Origin: Siderastrea radians
Lineage: Eukaryota; Cnidaria; Anthozoa; Scleractinia; Rhizangiidae
Reading direction: 5' to 3'
DNA length: 64,000 bases
Assembly (NCBI GenBank): GCA_964017195.1
Contig: OZ024890.1
Location: 22,319,201-22,383,200, forward strand
The translations under genes were made by a program, and so were the position numbers. Numbering within the stretch: the stretch's first letter is position 1; each line of letters starts with the position of its first letter. Of the stretch, positions 48,203 through 60,389 are shown in pieces. The notes beneath the pieces were generated by a model. That model was not told the DNA's origin. It saw only the letters and a program-made list of their open reading frames with translations, and made no database searches.

Positions 48203-48725
48203 GTATGGAAATGTATCAACATCCAACCTATTTTAAGGCCACTAGCTTTCATGAGAACAAATATTCTTAAAAACAAGCACACTATCTAGAAATACCTATA
48301 TTTCCATGATATATACTTATATTTTAGTTCTGGATCAACCACAGCCAACAGCTATTAATTATTTAAATGTCAGCCGCTTTGAGTGTGTGCTCTTTTTCGT
48401 TTCATAGAATTGTTTAGCTGTTTTATTGTTTAAGGGATTTGTAAGCCTACGACACTTTAAATTCTTAGGAAGATCTTTTAAAGTGCTAACATTTCAACAG
48501 CCAATATTGTAACCCAAAACCACTTATTTTCACCTTCTCAGGTCGGATAATTTTTTCTAACTACAAAATACAAAAGACTGATTGGTGTTGATTGTTGGCC
48601 ATTAATAATGTCGAAAAGTGTTAATGGAAGTTTTATCAGCTTTGATCGAATCATCGCTGATCTCAACAGAAAGGTTTACTCATCATTTCTTTTACTGTAC
48701 CTTCATTTACTCTTCTTGCTTGTAG

Positions 48726-48790
48726 TCTTGATGCGTTGTTGCAGTTACCATCCAAACCAGTTGTCTGGCCCCTTTTGGTCTACCTTTTGG
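48726..48790 (+). CDS. Locus C exon 3: 22-residue linker
   Basis: 65 nt, TTGTAG acceptor, GTTAGT donor, reading LDALLQLPSKPVVWPLLVYLLG. Length and phase equal exon 3 of B. Confidence 0.7.
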
Positions 48791-49705
48791 GTTAGTAAAG
48801 AACAAATCTTCAAATCACAACTTTCTATGTTTAATACTGACTGAGATCATGGCAAAACTAGCAGCTGTATAGTTGTCCTCGATTTAATTTATCATTTGAA
48901 ATCATTCATGATCCCTTTTATGAGTCCACTCTTCCTGTGATATAACATGTGTTTTCATTTGATTACTCAGTCATACATCTTCATCACAAAAATCATTTCG
49001 ATTGGCGACAAGCAATATTGTCTTCTTTATTTGTAACTTTTGAAAGGTGTGTTGTAAATTAAAGATATGGGATTTTTGTTTATGATCGCCCTTTCAAGAA
49101 TGGTGTATCATATCTTTATGTCTCGTGCTTAGAAAACTATATGAGGTTTGCTTGCAGTGACTGAACAACTCCAGCCATCAAACAACACATACTTTGAAAC
49201 AAGGTTATAAAAAACATCAGTGACCATAAATAGTGAGTTAAAAAATGGAAATGAGAAAAAAAAATCAAGTTTAAGGGACACTATTTTTTGGACAGACTTT
49301 AATTTGTTACATTTATTTCTAAGTAGCTTGCTGCTCGTACATGAATTGTTTCTAGACAATCAAGAAGACGATAACGAAGTACTGAAATTTTCAAAACAAG
49401 AATGAGTCAAAATCAGTTTCTTTTTCTTATAGACGCAAGAGAAAAACTTAAAAAAGGCTCGAAGTTAAAATCCATTTTATCTGTAGCCAGTTTTTGTGCA
49501 CTATCAAAGCTATTTTTAACAAAACTGGACCAATACGTTTAGGCTCCAATTACGCACATATGATGTCTTGGATTTTCAAATTAAGAATAGGTGACAGAGT
49601 CCCTTCATTATAAGCCTTCTCAAAGTCCGTTACACAGCCACAATCGTCAAAAAGGACACTCAGTAATTGATTAAAAGTGATCTCGTTTTTGTTTCTGTAT
49701 TTTAG

Positions 49706-49804
49706 GGCAAAATAACGGAAAGAAAATGATGGGACCACCCGGGCCTCCAGGACCTTCTGGAAAAACTGGAGTGCGAGGAAGAACTGGGAAAACTGGACCA
49801 AAAG
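49706..49804 (+). CDS. Locus C exon 4: first collagen exon
   Basis: 99 nt after TATTTTAG. Eight Gly-X-Y triplets from GPPGPPGPSGKTGVRG, ending phase 1 before GTATAT. It is 27 nt (three triplets) longer than in B. Confidence 0.8.
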
Positions 49805-50202
49805 GTATATAAATGGGTGTCGTTATGATCAGTTATTCGTAAAGAACGGCCCTTCATTCAATAAGATAAATCGAGGTAACTGGATGACACTATCAAAATG
49901 AACCAGCCAGAATTATAAACTCGAGTTACACATAACCTATAGTAAATACCAGGCTTTTTGGTAGGGAGGGGAAAATGTTTCTTTCACTTCCTCCCTCCCC
50001 TAATGAGGACTTGACTGTCAGGTTAAGTATCATGTAATTACGAGAGGTAAGAGCAGAATAAGCACAGATGACTTCCTGCAGGCTTCTATTTATTGGCCCT
50101 ATTTCGATTACTCCCCAGTAAACGTGAAACCAATGTTAACACTGGTTATTAACAAGGCAAGTTTTTCAAGAAACGTAAGCGGCCAGGATGATTTTGTTTC
50201 AG

Positions 50203-50418
50203 GAGATCCAGAAAATCCCGGAAAGCCTGCTACCAATGTTGCTGTTCCAAGCCCTCCTGGTCCTAAAGGAGACCAGGGAGATGCTGGGAAGACTGGAGAC
50301 AAGGGAGCCCAGAGACCTAAAGGAGAAAAAGGACAAACAGGAGCTGGGGCGTCTGGAGTAAAGTATGTGCGCTGGGGAAGAACCACATGTCCTAATGACA
50401 CTGAGGTAGTTTACAAAG
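50203..50418 (+). CDS. Locus C exon 5: second collagen exon with glycine losses
   Basis: 216 nt, phase 1 to 1, same break position as B (ATNVAVP). Gly-to-Glu, Gly-to-Ser and Gly-to-Arg changes (GAA, AGC, AGA for GGA/GGC-type codons) interrupt the helix. It ends WGRTTCPNDTEVVYK before GTAAGG. Confidence 0.82.
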
Positions 50419-50503
50419 GTAAGGGGTAAACAAATGAGCGCGCGGATCCACGCTCTTTCATTTATAGACAGACACAAAAAACACCCTAAAATGAAAGCAT
50501 TAA

Positions 50504-51517
50504 GGTGGTCTTATACTCAAAAAAGGTGATGTTAGGTTGCAAAAGTCGCTTTTTCTAAAAAGGGCAAAATTGTAACCTTTAAACGCTTGGGAATGCTGTC
50601 CTGAAATAATCTCACTCGATTTCCAGCATTAAAGCAGCGAGATTTAAGAAATCTAATCAGCAGTATGCGACTTTTTCTATAGCAACGGCCATAGCAACAA
50701 TTGTTTACATTTATTAAATGCTCATAAACAAGCCTCAATAAGAACATTACCCCCTCCCCCGCCTCTCTGTAAAATGACATCTGGTAGTACTGTGGAGAGA
50801 CACCTGACTGAGGAGAGAGTCCTGAGGTCCGAGTTTCAACCGACAAAACATGACCCAAATCTCACAGAAACGATGGTTTTTGCATCAAATTACCGTTCAG
50901 CTTGTATTTTAGTGTGACGTGGCAACTTGAATTTGTTTCAGGATAATAAGCGACGGATAAGCTGCCTAGAATCCGTTCCCTCATCTTTAAGACTGTTTTT
51001 CTCCAATCACAGAATTTATCGAACTGAATGAACTTTTGAGCACGATATCTCCGGCGCATTGTAACCTAGTGCTCTGAAATTTTCAGCAAGATTAAAGGAC
51101 TTAATTTCCTAGGTCGTAAACCTAAAAAATGCTCACGATCTTGAACTGCTTCTCAGTAAGTGGATCCTTGCCCTCTTTTTTGTTTCCTTCTACCTTACTT
51201 TCTGAAAAAAAAGAATAAAAATAAATTATAAAGAGGCCAGGCTGCTTTTAAATTTTCGAGGTTTATCCCCTAAAGAATTCATCTGTGGACAGATCTAAGT
51301 TGATTTCATACTTATCCAACAGTGCGTTAGTTAGATATCGTGCTTACAATGAACACCCTACTTTTTACTTAGAAGGCTGGTTAATCATATACTATTATGA
51401 CATGTGACCTGAAAAGACTTATTTTAAAGTCAGGGCGTGAATCCCTATAAAATGGTGGTAAAAGTTTCCCGCAAAGTTCTTTTCTAAAGAAATTCACTAT
51501 TTGGGTATAGGACCACC
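50504..51517. mobile_element. 1.0 kb TTAA-type element in locus C intron 5
   Basis: Ends GGTGGTCTTATACTC and GGGTATAGGACCACC. The left flank is TTAA (50500-50503) and the right is TTGA (51518-51521). The GGTG start relates it to the element at 44,483. It contains no recognised ORF. Confidence 0.7.
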
Positions 51518-51618
51518 TTGACCTCAATTCTAGATTGCTTCGTTCTCCAACCCGTTTCTCAATATGCATATTTTCTACGTATGTATTTCATTTTCTTCGT
51601 TAAAAACTAGTAGTAAGT

Positions 51619-51682
<64 letters not shown>
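51619..51682. repeat. Compound (CAG)n(TAG)n microsatellite in locus C intron 5
   Basis: About eleven CAG units followed by about ten TAG units, intronic. It explains the poly-Ala/poly-Val open frame read across it. Confidence 0.92.
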
Positions 51683-52160
51683 CAGCCTGGGATGGCTTCC
51701 GAGGCTAGTCTGGTCTGTTTATTGTGCGCAAGCCAATTTGATAATGCTTCTACGTTGAAGGGGGTTAATTATTAAACGGAAAAATCTATCAACAAAGCAA
51801 ACATGCAGTCGGTGAATAAAGGACGCCGACTGAGATATGTGGTTGTGGTATGAAAAGCTAAATAGTACATTGGACCAACCAATGATTACCGTCTGTAGGC
51901 ATTAATTGTTCGCTGAAACTTAACGCAGCTGCAGTTCACGGCCCTTATCCAGTTTCTTAACCTATTCGACACTATTGTAAAAACGCATACTGAGAGATGC
52001 TAATATAAATGGACGTTTAAATTTATTTTAGATGGTTACTTTCATTTTTTTTACATCAGAGAAACTTGACTGACGTAAGCTTAAGTTTTCGATACTTATC
52101 TATTCGGAACCAGACCACTGTACAAGAATACCTCGTTTGAACCGATTATTTCTCTTTCAG

Positions 52161-52642
52161 GTATAATGGGTGGAGACATTTACAAGCATCGTGGTGGTGG
52201 AGTAAACTACCTTTGTCTTCCACACAGTCCAAAGTATGACAAGTTCAAAGATGGCTATCAGAATTCGGGACGCATGTACGGCTCTGAGTACGAAGTCATT
52301 ACTGTCAACCCTTTTAAGAAAAATCTTCATGACCATGATGCACCCTGCGTTGTCTGTTACGTCAGCTCACGTGGTTCAATGCTGATGATGCCCGCACGGA
52401 ATGACTGTCCATCTGGATGGACCGAGGAGTATCATGGGTACCTGATGACTGAATTTTACAACCACCCGAAGCAACGTGACTTCATCTGTGTTGATGAGGA
52501 TGCAGAGTATGTTCCCAGTAGCGGTGCAGACAAGGACGGAGCCTTGCTGTACGTTGTGGAGGGAGTCTGTGGTTCACTCCCGTGTCTTCCGTATATCGCT
52601 GGTCGTGAGCTGACTTGCGCGGTGTGCACCAACTGGCGATGA
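52161..52642 (+). CDS. Locus C exon 6: cysteine-rich C4-type domain
   Basis: 482 nt after TCTCTTTCAG, opening GIMGGDIYKHRGGGVNYLCL, with all the cysteines seen in B and the ending RELTCAVCTNWR, TGA at 52640-52642. There are no lesions, which contrasts with the 5' end of the gene. Confidence 0.88.
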
Positions 52643-52874
52643 TAAATTATCAGCTATAACGGGAGGTGACTATAAAAGAATCCAATTCGTTAGAATTTTG
52701 AGACTGTAGCCAGTTTTTAAATTTGAGCAATAACTAGATAAAAATACAATAGTTGCATTTTTTCTTCACTTAACTGAGTAAAGGATGAAGGTTGCCACTG
52801 CTTTTTTTAGAAGTACCGTAGTACCACAGTGATAGTTAACAGATGGATGAAGAGCCACGCTGACAAGTAACAAC

Positions 52875-52880
52875 AATAAA
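52875..52880 (+). terminator. Polyadenylation signal of locus C
   Basis: AATAAA 233 bp after the C stop, in a position similar to that in A and B. Confidence 0.35.
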
Positions 52881-54514
52881 CTTAAACTGAAATCAGCCAT
52901 AAACATTTCTCTTCTCAGCCGGCTTTTTTTTGTTATATTGTGCCTAGTCCTCTTGGCAAGAATCGAGAATATCAGGAGCCCATACTTGAAAATATAAATC
53001 CCTTTCGCAGACGGCGATCGGCGAAGACAACTAAAATGCACCCTTTAGCTGGCCAAACACGTTAGACGGTGAGGTGAATTCATGTAGCTTGTTACGCTCC
53101 TTACCTTACTCAGAAATCAGACCCTGGAAACTGCCCTAATTTTCTACGATTTCAAGTCATTTACTTGATATGCCAAGATAACATCGACAGTTTGTAAAAT
53201 TCGCAGGTTAAATTATATGGAACAACAGTGAAACGAAAAAATAGCACATATGTTGAACAAAACCAAAATTAGCTGTTTAACACTCACAGAGTAAATCAGT
53301 ACATTTTCACGCCATTCTCTGCCGACACGTGCCATTTAAATCCCAAGTCTCAGTGTAAACAGCTTGTTAAAGGCACTACTTAATCAATACTAAAGTTTGA
53401 AGGTAATTTCCCTTTATTCAGCCAACAAGGAATGAAAGAAAACGTTATCTCCAAGTTTATAGAAACTCTAAACAAAATGGACTCCTTTTGAACATACAGA
53501 CAATCAAACATTTTCATTGAAGAAACACATCGATGGCGATAAAAATACGAATGGCATATAAATTCAATGGAATGTGAGTGCGGTTGATGTTGACTTGGTT
53601 ATTATACCTAATGACCCAGTTTAGCTCAGTTTAGCATACTCCGGCGATATATCAGTCTCTTCTCGGCTTGGCCTGCGGGTATTTTGACTCGACAAGAGTT
53701 CCATGGTTCCACTAAACTCGCCTGATACGCAAACGAGGCGTACCAATATTGTATGATTAGATATATATTACAACTAACTTCAGAAAGCATTTGTCGGGCT
53801 TTCCGGTCGACCGGTTTCAGCGTTGCAAATGTCCCATTGCTGGGTAAGCCGTTCAAAATGGCTTTAAGGAGAATTCAAATGCCCTGACCAAGAGACGAAA
53901 TAAAAATTACATTTTCTCTTAAACAACATTAAAAATTAAGCTGAAACAAGAATAAGATAAAAGTAGTAATTTTCACAAATATGCAGCCTAAAGTAACACC
54001 ATCCACGAAACTCGTTTTTAGTCAAGTATTTCCACCAAAAAAAAAAGATCGACTTGCCTCTTTCTCTTCTAAAGAAAATTTTCAACTCTGCCATGTCGTG
54101 AAATCCAATCACAGGTGCTAAGGTGAAATGAAACAGTTTCTCACTGGTGCCAAGGCCTTACTTTTTCCCTCGCGCCTTAACACGAAACGGATCGACAGCG
54201 GCGAAAGCATTCGCGCAAACCCAAGGGAAGATAGGCGGGGCAAGGGAAAATCAAAACGGGTTGTTTCACGGTCTTCCTGACAACGTGACTGGGTATTTAT
54301 TTTTCGTTTTTCAGTTGTATCATTCTGCTGATCTTCAAGGACATTTTGTTGGAATTTTGTCATTTTATTCCTGGAACGTAGGAAACACCCCACGGTGGAG
54401 TAAGTTCATATAAAATTCCTTCTGCTTTGAGAAAAGTGCATACGCCCAACCCATCATGTGGTAAGTAAAGTCGCACACAAACGACAGAAGCCCTCACAGC
54501 CGGCGCTTATCCCG

Positions 54515-54655
54515 TTTTCTGAAGCATGAAGCAACTGAAAAGTATTCATTTTGCCTCTCCCCAGAGGTGGGATGCTAGACCATCCCAGGACTACCCCAAG
54601 GAGTGTATCGCTGGAACCCATTTTATACACCTGGGGAAAGACAGCCAAAAGATCT
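54515..54655. repeat. SINE-like repeat downstream of locus C
   Basis: Third counterpart: GTGGGATGCTAGACCATCCC, TTTTATACACCTGGGGAAAG. Presence after A, B and C suggests insertion before the duplications. Confidence 0.58.
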
Positions 54656-56836
54656 ACCTAAAAATGAGCATGGACTCTACGATAGATGGAGGTAAACCAG
54701 CTCTGGTATCACAAATTCTTCAGTACATTCATGTTGTAGAAACCAAAGGAGGCAAGGGGACTGGGGCCGGTCCAGTTGAAGTGCAGGATGGATAGAAAAG
54801 AAGGCTACATACGGAGATGTATATCACGTCGGAAATCATTCTAGGCCAACACCTCGTTCAGCTTACGTTACTTTTAATTTTAACCCTCAGGCGTACAAGG
54901 AGGAGGGGAGGTGGATACCACCCCCATAAGGTTTTCTGGAATTTGTCCAAAATAAATTTTTATCTAGACCCACTGTTTTCAGTAGCTGTGCGCATATCCC
55001 TGAGACACATTTTGACACAAGTTTGGTGAGAATCAGTTGCTAAGGTTACGAGTATGGTGTCATAAGTAGCAGGTGGTCAAGCCATTTTTGAAGAGAAATG
55101 CATGTTGTTTTACCCATTTTAGGTGAAAAATGCAAAAAATGTCAAAAAAGCAGCAAAATGTCCTATTCTACATGTCCAGCATAAAAATTTCCAAATTTTT
55201 AACGTTTACACTAAACACTTACAACAATCTGAAAGTTGCCGCAATTTTTTTGGCCAATTGTTTCAGTATTATAGACTACACCACTACTAGCTTTCAACTC
55301 AAGATCAAAGAATCTTTACGTATCCACTGGGAAGAACCCACGTTATATCCACAGTAGTATAACAGTAGTTGTAGTATAACTTACTGTTATAATTCCCGCT
55401 GCTTGGCCGAAACCGCCAAAATAAATGTAATGGTGGTTTTTGTTCTGATGTGTAATTAAGTACTGAGTAGTGGAGCTGAAATCACAGGTTCGTCCAGAGG
55501 GAGGGAATGGTATTGGAGGCGGTGTGGTCGTACGTAATTTCTGACAATTCAGGAGAGGGGCAAAAGCTTAACTCTCTCCTTTAGGAAGGGGCTGTATTAC
55601 CCAACATTTCCCTACATGAAGCCCATTTTTCAGCCCCTCCTCCTCGTGATAATTATTGTGCGGTCCCTGATTTAGAGCAGCTGGAAGAATTTTATCAGGG
55701 CAGATCTGAAGACAATTTAACTTCTATTTAGTGTTGTTTGCTTTGGATTTCAAAGGGTCTGCGTCACGTGGAAGTTCACAGTATGGGGTGAAAAAGTGTT
55801 GAAATTCAAATTAAATACCTTGAACAAAAATGTCCTTCTCCGTAGATGCGTGGCACTTACAACGGCACTTATTCCACTGTTGACGCGTGACCGCCTTGTA
55901 AAGTGCAAAAAAGGGTACAAGTAGTAGAAAGCGTCTCTGTGGGAAAATTTCAAACGTTTCATGCCTACTAAGCTCTTCGTCATTAAAGTTGAATGAAGCA
56001 ATTTTCTACATGTATTATCACTCTTTCAGGGAAAACGACTTTGGCCATATTCTTTCAAAACTCTCTGTAATATTAGTGAAATGCAGTTTTGTCTGCTAAT
56101 ATTGCTCTTACACACTTGTCTCAATGTTGATTGTGTCCGGAATTAAAGGGTTTATTTATACTGAATGCAACATATTCAACACAACACTTTTCCATAAATG
56201 GAAAGGAGTATTTAGGAAAAACAGACTCATAGTTGTGGCGTAAATTTTGTTCTCTGGTTAAAATCTGTGCAGCCTCCTTTTCGAGAATCTCATGTACAAC
56301 ATAAAAACAAAAAAAACCAGAGCATCAGTCGAGGTTCAGTTATTAGTCCAAAATCAATTTATTTGGGGGTGTATACCGAGATATATGCAACCATATTTTA
56401 ACTGGCTCGCACAACCTTTCATCTTGATCTTTTCTTATAACGTAAGGGACCAGAGAGAAATATAAGTCCTTATCAATCGTATGTATTGGAACTCCATATT
56501 GGAACTGAGAGCTTTAGGAAAAAACAGATTCAACAAGTTTTGGCACTCACGACACTAGACACTAGTAATTTGAATAACCGTAAAACGGCGATTTAATTTA
56601 AACACCAATATGTTTTGATGATTGTACTAACGTCCAATATCCCAGAACTCTTTTTATAGCTTGATATATTGGCTTGGCGTAAAAGAGATTGAAACTGCAC
56701 GACAGCTAAATGCAGACTTGTCCGAAAACTGAATCAGTATGAAGATAATTTCTAATAATTTGCACTGATAGCTGTGTTAGACTGGTCAGTTTAACAAAGT
56801 TAACATCTTGTTGCTGGAGATATTTAAAACCGTTAA

Positions 56837-59823
56837 AGTGTATATGACACGAAATTTTTTTCTTCGGTTTTCGAGAGTCTGATGTGTATAAAAAGCGATT
56901 CTAAACTTAAAACCTGTCTAAAATTTTTTAAAACCTCTTTTTTCGCGGGCAAAAGACTCTATTTTTCACTTAAAAACTGTCCCGGGGACTGGGACCGAAT
57001 TTACCGCATTATGACGTCAATTGACTTGATTGCGTTCCCGCGAACGGAATCTTTTTGTTACAAATCGCCTCAAAATGTTGACATTGTTCAGCAGTATCGG
57101 TGATCTTTTTGAAACTTCCAAGACCTACGGTGAGAAAGAACAAGTAGGAGGAAAAAATAGCGCTGTTTTAGGTCTTATTAAACCAGACGACGACGAACAT
57201 TTGTGATGTCTTCTCTTCTTTCGTACCGTGGTGAGGATGTTGATCAAAGTCCATGATTTATCCCGACTGTACATCAGTGGAAGCACCTCAGTTGTGAGAT
57301 TTCTTTATTAAGTTCTTTTAGGGTTTATTAAGAACATCAAAGCCCTTGTGTTCACATAAACAGCTTACTGTTTCCATCAAGGAGAACCGAAAGTGCCGAT
57401 TGTTTTGATGTTTTAATACCGCAATAATGTCGTCGTTCTTATAGAGAGTGCGCTGGATTTTCGATTCATTTCGATTTAAGAACGAGTTCCCAGAGTTTAT
57501 TCCAAGCCTGGCATTAGTTTCAGTGGTTTCTGCAGCAAGCAAAAGTGTTTTTACAGAGTGTAGAGAAAAGCCAATGACAAAATCGTTTGGTTGATATTAT
57601 GGCCGTACGCAATGTACTTCCAGGCCAGAAAAGACATTTATTTCCACTGTCGTGTTATCCTGCAATTAGAATCTATATACGCTTTACTTTACAAACGGCA
57701 CTGAAACTGACTTCAGCTCCCATGCTACTTGCCATATCACTGGCTGATTCAGCAAATATAGCAGCTTAAGACTGTTGCTATCTAGAGTATCAATATTAGG
57801 GTATTAACACTAATCTTGGCTCAGTAAATTTTTCAAACAACTCAGTACCATGAAGCTAAGGCAATGTCACATTTCGCATTAAAATACAGTTAATTTTGTT
57901 TTGTTTTGCAGTGGGTATGGTTTTCCAACATTGTTATTGAATCATAACCATAATCATTAGCTTTTAAAATAACTGGTGTCCTTGAGCTTCTTAAATAGCT
58001 TTTGGTGTTTCTAATACCACAGAAGGGGAGCGCAGCACATCAAACACTTCTAAAACTAACAGTTAATTATGAATAAACCAACAAGAATTGACAGTTGATG
58101 ACTAAATTTGCAAATCAACAGTGGGTCTCCATATTGACTCCTTCTCAAACAATTTTCCTATGAACAATGGGAATCAAATCGATCTTCATCAATAATAATC
58201 ATTATTAAGTGGTCAATTACCAAAGCATATGTATCACTCAGACACAGTGATGAGGATCCATACATCCCTTGTAGATACTTGTAGATATTATTTACAGCAG
58301 CTCACCCCCACCCCCCCTCCCACACACACACACAATACAGGTTCCTGACACAGGGCCGGCGCCGCAACCTTAATCTGCTTAAGCCTGATGCTGATGGAGA
58401 GAGGTGGAAGCCCTGTATGGAGCACCTAAATTAATACCATAGTTCCTAATAAGTGGAGATGGAGTTAAGGCTTGGGGCATTTGTGGCATCCTTAACAACA
58501 TTGTAAATCACCAGTCAATTTTTACTTAGGAATGATTATTGTGTTTGTAACATCATGTCATAGTGTACCTGTCTCGTCACAGCCAACAAAGAGTGGCAGC
58601 ACAACGACAACGACAATTTATCTAAGTATTCCTATGTGGGAAGTTTCTAAAATAGTAAATTAAATACAATGTAATGTATCATTCTTGTTGACAATAGGTC
58701 ACAATCATTGCAACAGAAGGAATGTCCTTCTGTCATCATCACTTGATCTTCAATTTTGATAGCTGACATTTATTGATCTATCAGAACCACCGTCAGGTCA
58801 GGTCTTGGTCATCAGTGAAAAGGCAGGGAATTTATTTCAGCCTGATTGGTAATAACCTTGATATGTACACACAGGTTTAAACAAACTCCTAGAAAATGTT
58901 TGTCTTTATAAACAAATATAGCCGAGTGAGACATTTTCCTGGAATTCTTTCAGCAACCTCTTGATTTCAGTTCTTTCTATTTTCACTCTCTAACAACGAG
59001 GCATTTACAGCCTCCTGACAGGAAGAGTAAAACAAAATCCTGAACTCTTGTCTTGCTAAAAAGGTGATTTATTTAAGTTAAAATCCTTTATCCAGTGCAG
59101 TCAGGTTAAGACAGTGTATGCACAGTCCAGTGTAAAAATGTTATCAGTAGGCGGTCGTCGTTGAAATTATAGATATCATAATGTCTTACTGAAGTCCAGA
59201 GAAGAATAAAAACAAATTTCATTTAAGACCGTACTGGTAGCTCTGTTCGCCTGTACAATCGAAAGTCAGACCACGCTATCGTACCTGTCCTGCTTTGCGA
59301 ATGAAAAGCATCTCTGGGCTTTGCAGTAAAACTTCTTTGCTTACCGAGACAGATCCTTATAAAACAATGCTCGTTCGTAACCATATCTTCAAGTTAAAAA
59401 CATACCAAACATCAAAATCTCGAGTAGCCTGAGTGCTTCGACCTTGCATCTGTTTCAACACAATTATTTCGATACCCTTGTCCCAAAATGCTGGATCCGA
59501 GGAATGCTGAGTACTTCCCCTCCACTTCGTCAAAAGGAATACACAACCCACCGCTTATTAGGCGCTTCAGCTACGAGAAACGTTTGCCAACTTTCCACTT
59601 TGACGCCACGTTGGATTTGTTGTCAAGTCGATTGACGTCACATTAGCTAATCACGTGATATTTTGGCCGCGCGAGACGGCTACACTTTTGAAGTCAAATT
59701 TGCGCTATTTTCACCGCGAAAAAAGTACGTTTGAAAAGTTTGATGCCGGTTTAAAGCTTAGAATCGTTTTTTATACACATAAAACAATCAAAAACCGAAG
59801 AAAACATTTTCGTGTCATACACT
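56837..59823. mobile_element. 3.0 kb TTAA element upstream of locus D
   Basis: TIRs begin AGTGTATATGACACGAAA / AGTGTATGACACGAAAA, share GTGTATAAAAA(A/G)CGATTCTAA, and extend about 200 bp. TTAA flanks both ends (56833-56836 and 59824-59827). The interior has only short ORFs (57318-57542 on minus, 57587-57769 on plus) and a CA/C-rich tract near 58,307-58,335. No transposase was recognised, so it is probably non-autonomous or decayed. Confidence 0.78.
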
Positions 59824-60138
59824 TTAAACCTCACCTTAGGTGCTTGTCACTGCTCAGTAGTCATAAAAATTTATAGATAACGTCGCGTTTTTCGTGCAAA
59901 TGGTCACGAAAAGCCCTCTTGTCACAACTCTATCAGTGTCTGAGACTGATCGATTTGATAATGATAATATGTATATTGCCCCTGTGATCTTATCGTAAAC
60001 GTATCAAACTTTTGTATATCGGTCCCCCACCTGTCACAACTTTCACGCGTTGGAGACAAAGAAGGGTGTTATTTTATTTGGTGTTGCCGAGTGAAAGGGT
60101 CCGATTCCATTGACTGGCCGGCGCCGATTCAGACTACC

Positions 60139-60389
60139 ATGAAATTCGTCCTGCGTGTTCTGGTTGTGTTAGTGACGTTCTCTGCCTTTCTGGTCCACAT
60201 ATCTGCTATGGATGAAACTCTGAAGGAACTGCTTCGAGAAGAATATTACAACTCCAATCGAGAGTTCCCTGAGGATGATGAAAAACAAACCGTGTTAAAC
60301 CAAAACCAAAGACCTGTTAAAACGCTGCTTGACAATGAAGAACAGCTGCAAGGCAGGGAATGGCGATATCGCCCCTCTGTTATTGGGAT
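60139..60389 (+). CDS. Locus D exon 1: signal peptide exon
   Basis: 251 nt, phase 2 end. The motif [11 protein letters not shown] aligns with HISAMDGTLEE of B across the cleavage region. No lesions. Confidence 0.83.

Larger units (their letters stand above)
46657..52642 (+). pseudogene. Short-chain collagen C4-like gene, locus C (probably decaying)
   Basis: Third paralogue. Exons by alignment: 46657-46959, about 48149-48202, 48726-48790, 49706-49804, 50203-50418, 52161-52642. Exon 1 starts MKLPPAAVPGVGSRFMAVLV with a good signal core, but the frame reaches TGA at 46837-46839. The conserved downstream part (LPNIAKRLQALEQSYASFAAM) lies in another frame, so a net frameshift falls between 46799 and 46836. 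At exon 2 the frame-keeping acceptor position reads AA instead of AG. The collagen helix carries three glycine substitutions relative to A or B (Glu, Ser, Arg). Exons 3-6 are otherwise open and phase-compatible, and the C-terminal domain is fully conserved. Intron 5 holds a 1 kb TTAA element. The 5' lesions could partly be assembly errors, so pseudogene status is likely but not certain. Confidence 0.65.
52643..56832. other. Intergenic region between loci C and D, left part
   Basis: It holds the C polyadenylation signal, a SINE-like repeat at 54,515-54,655, a repeat-like segment about 54,885-55,330 (ACAAGTTTGGTGAGAATCAG, GAAAAATGCAAAAAATGTCA) and a partial copy of the AGGG MITE family near 55,745. 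No gene is recognised. Confidence 0.55.

Noticed and set aside
51564..51758. ORF with poly-Ala and poly-Val tracts
   Set aside because: Explained by the intronic (CAG)n(TAG)n microsatellite.
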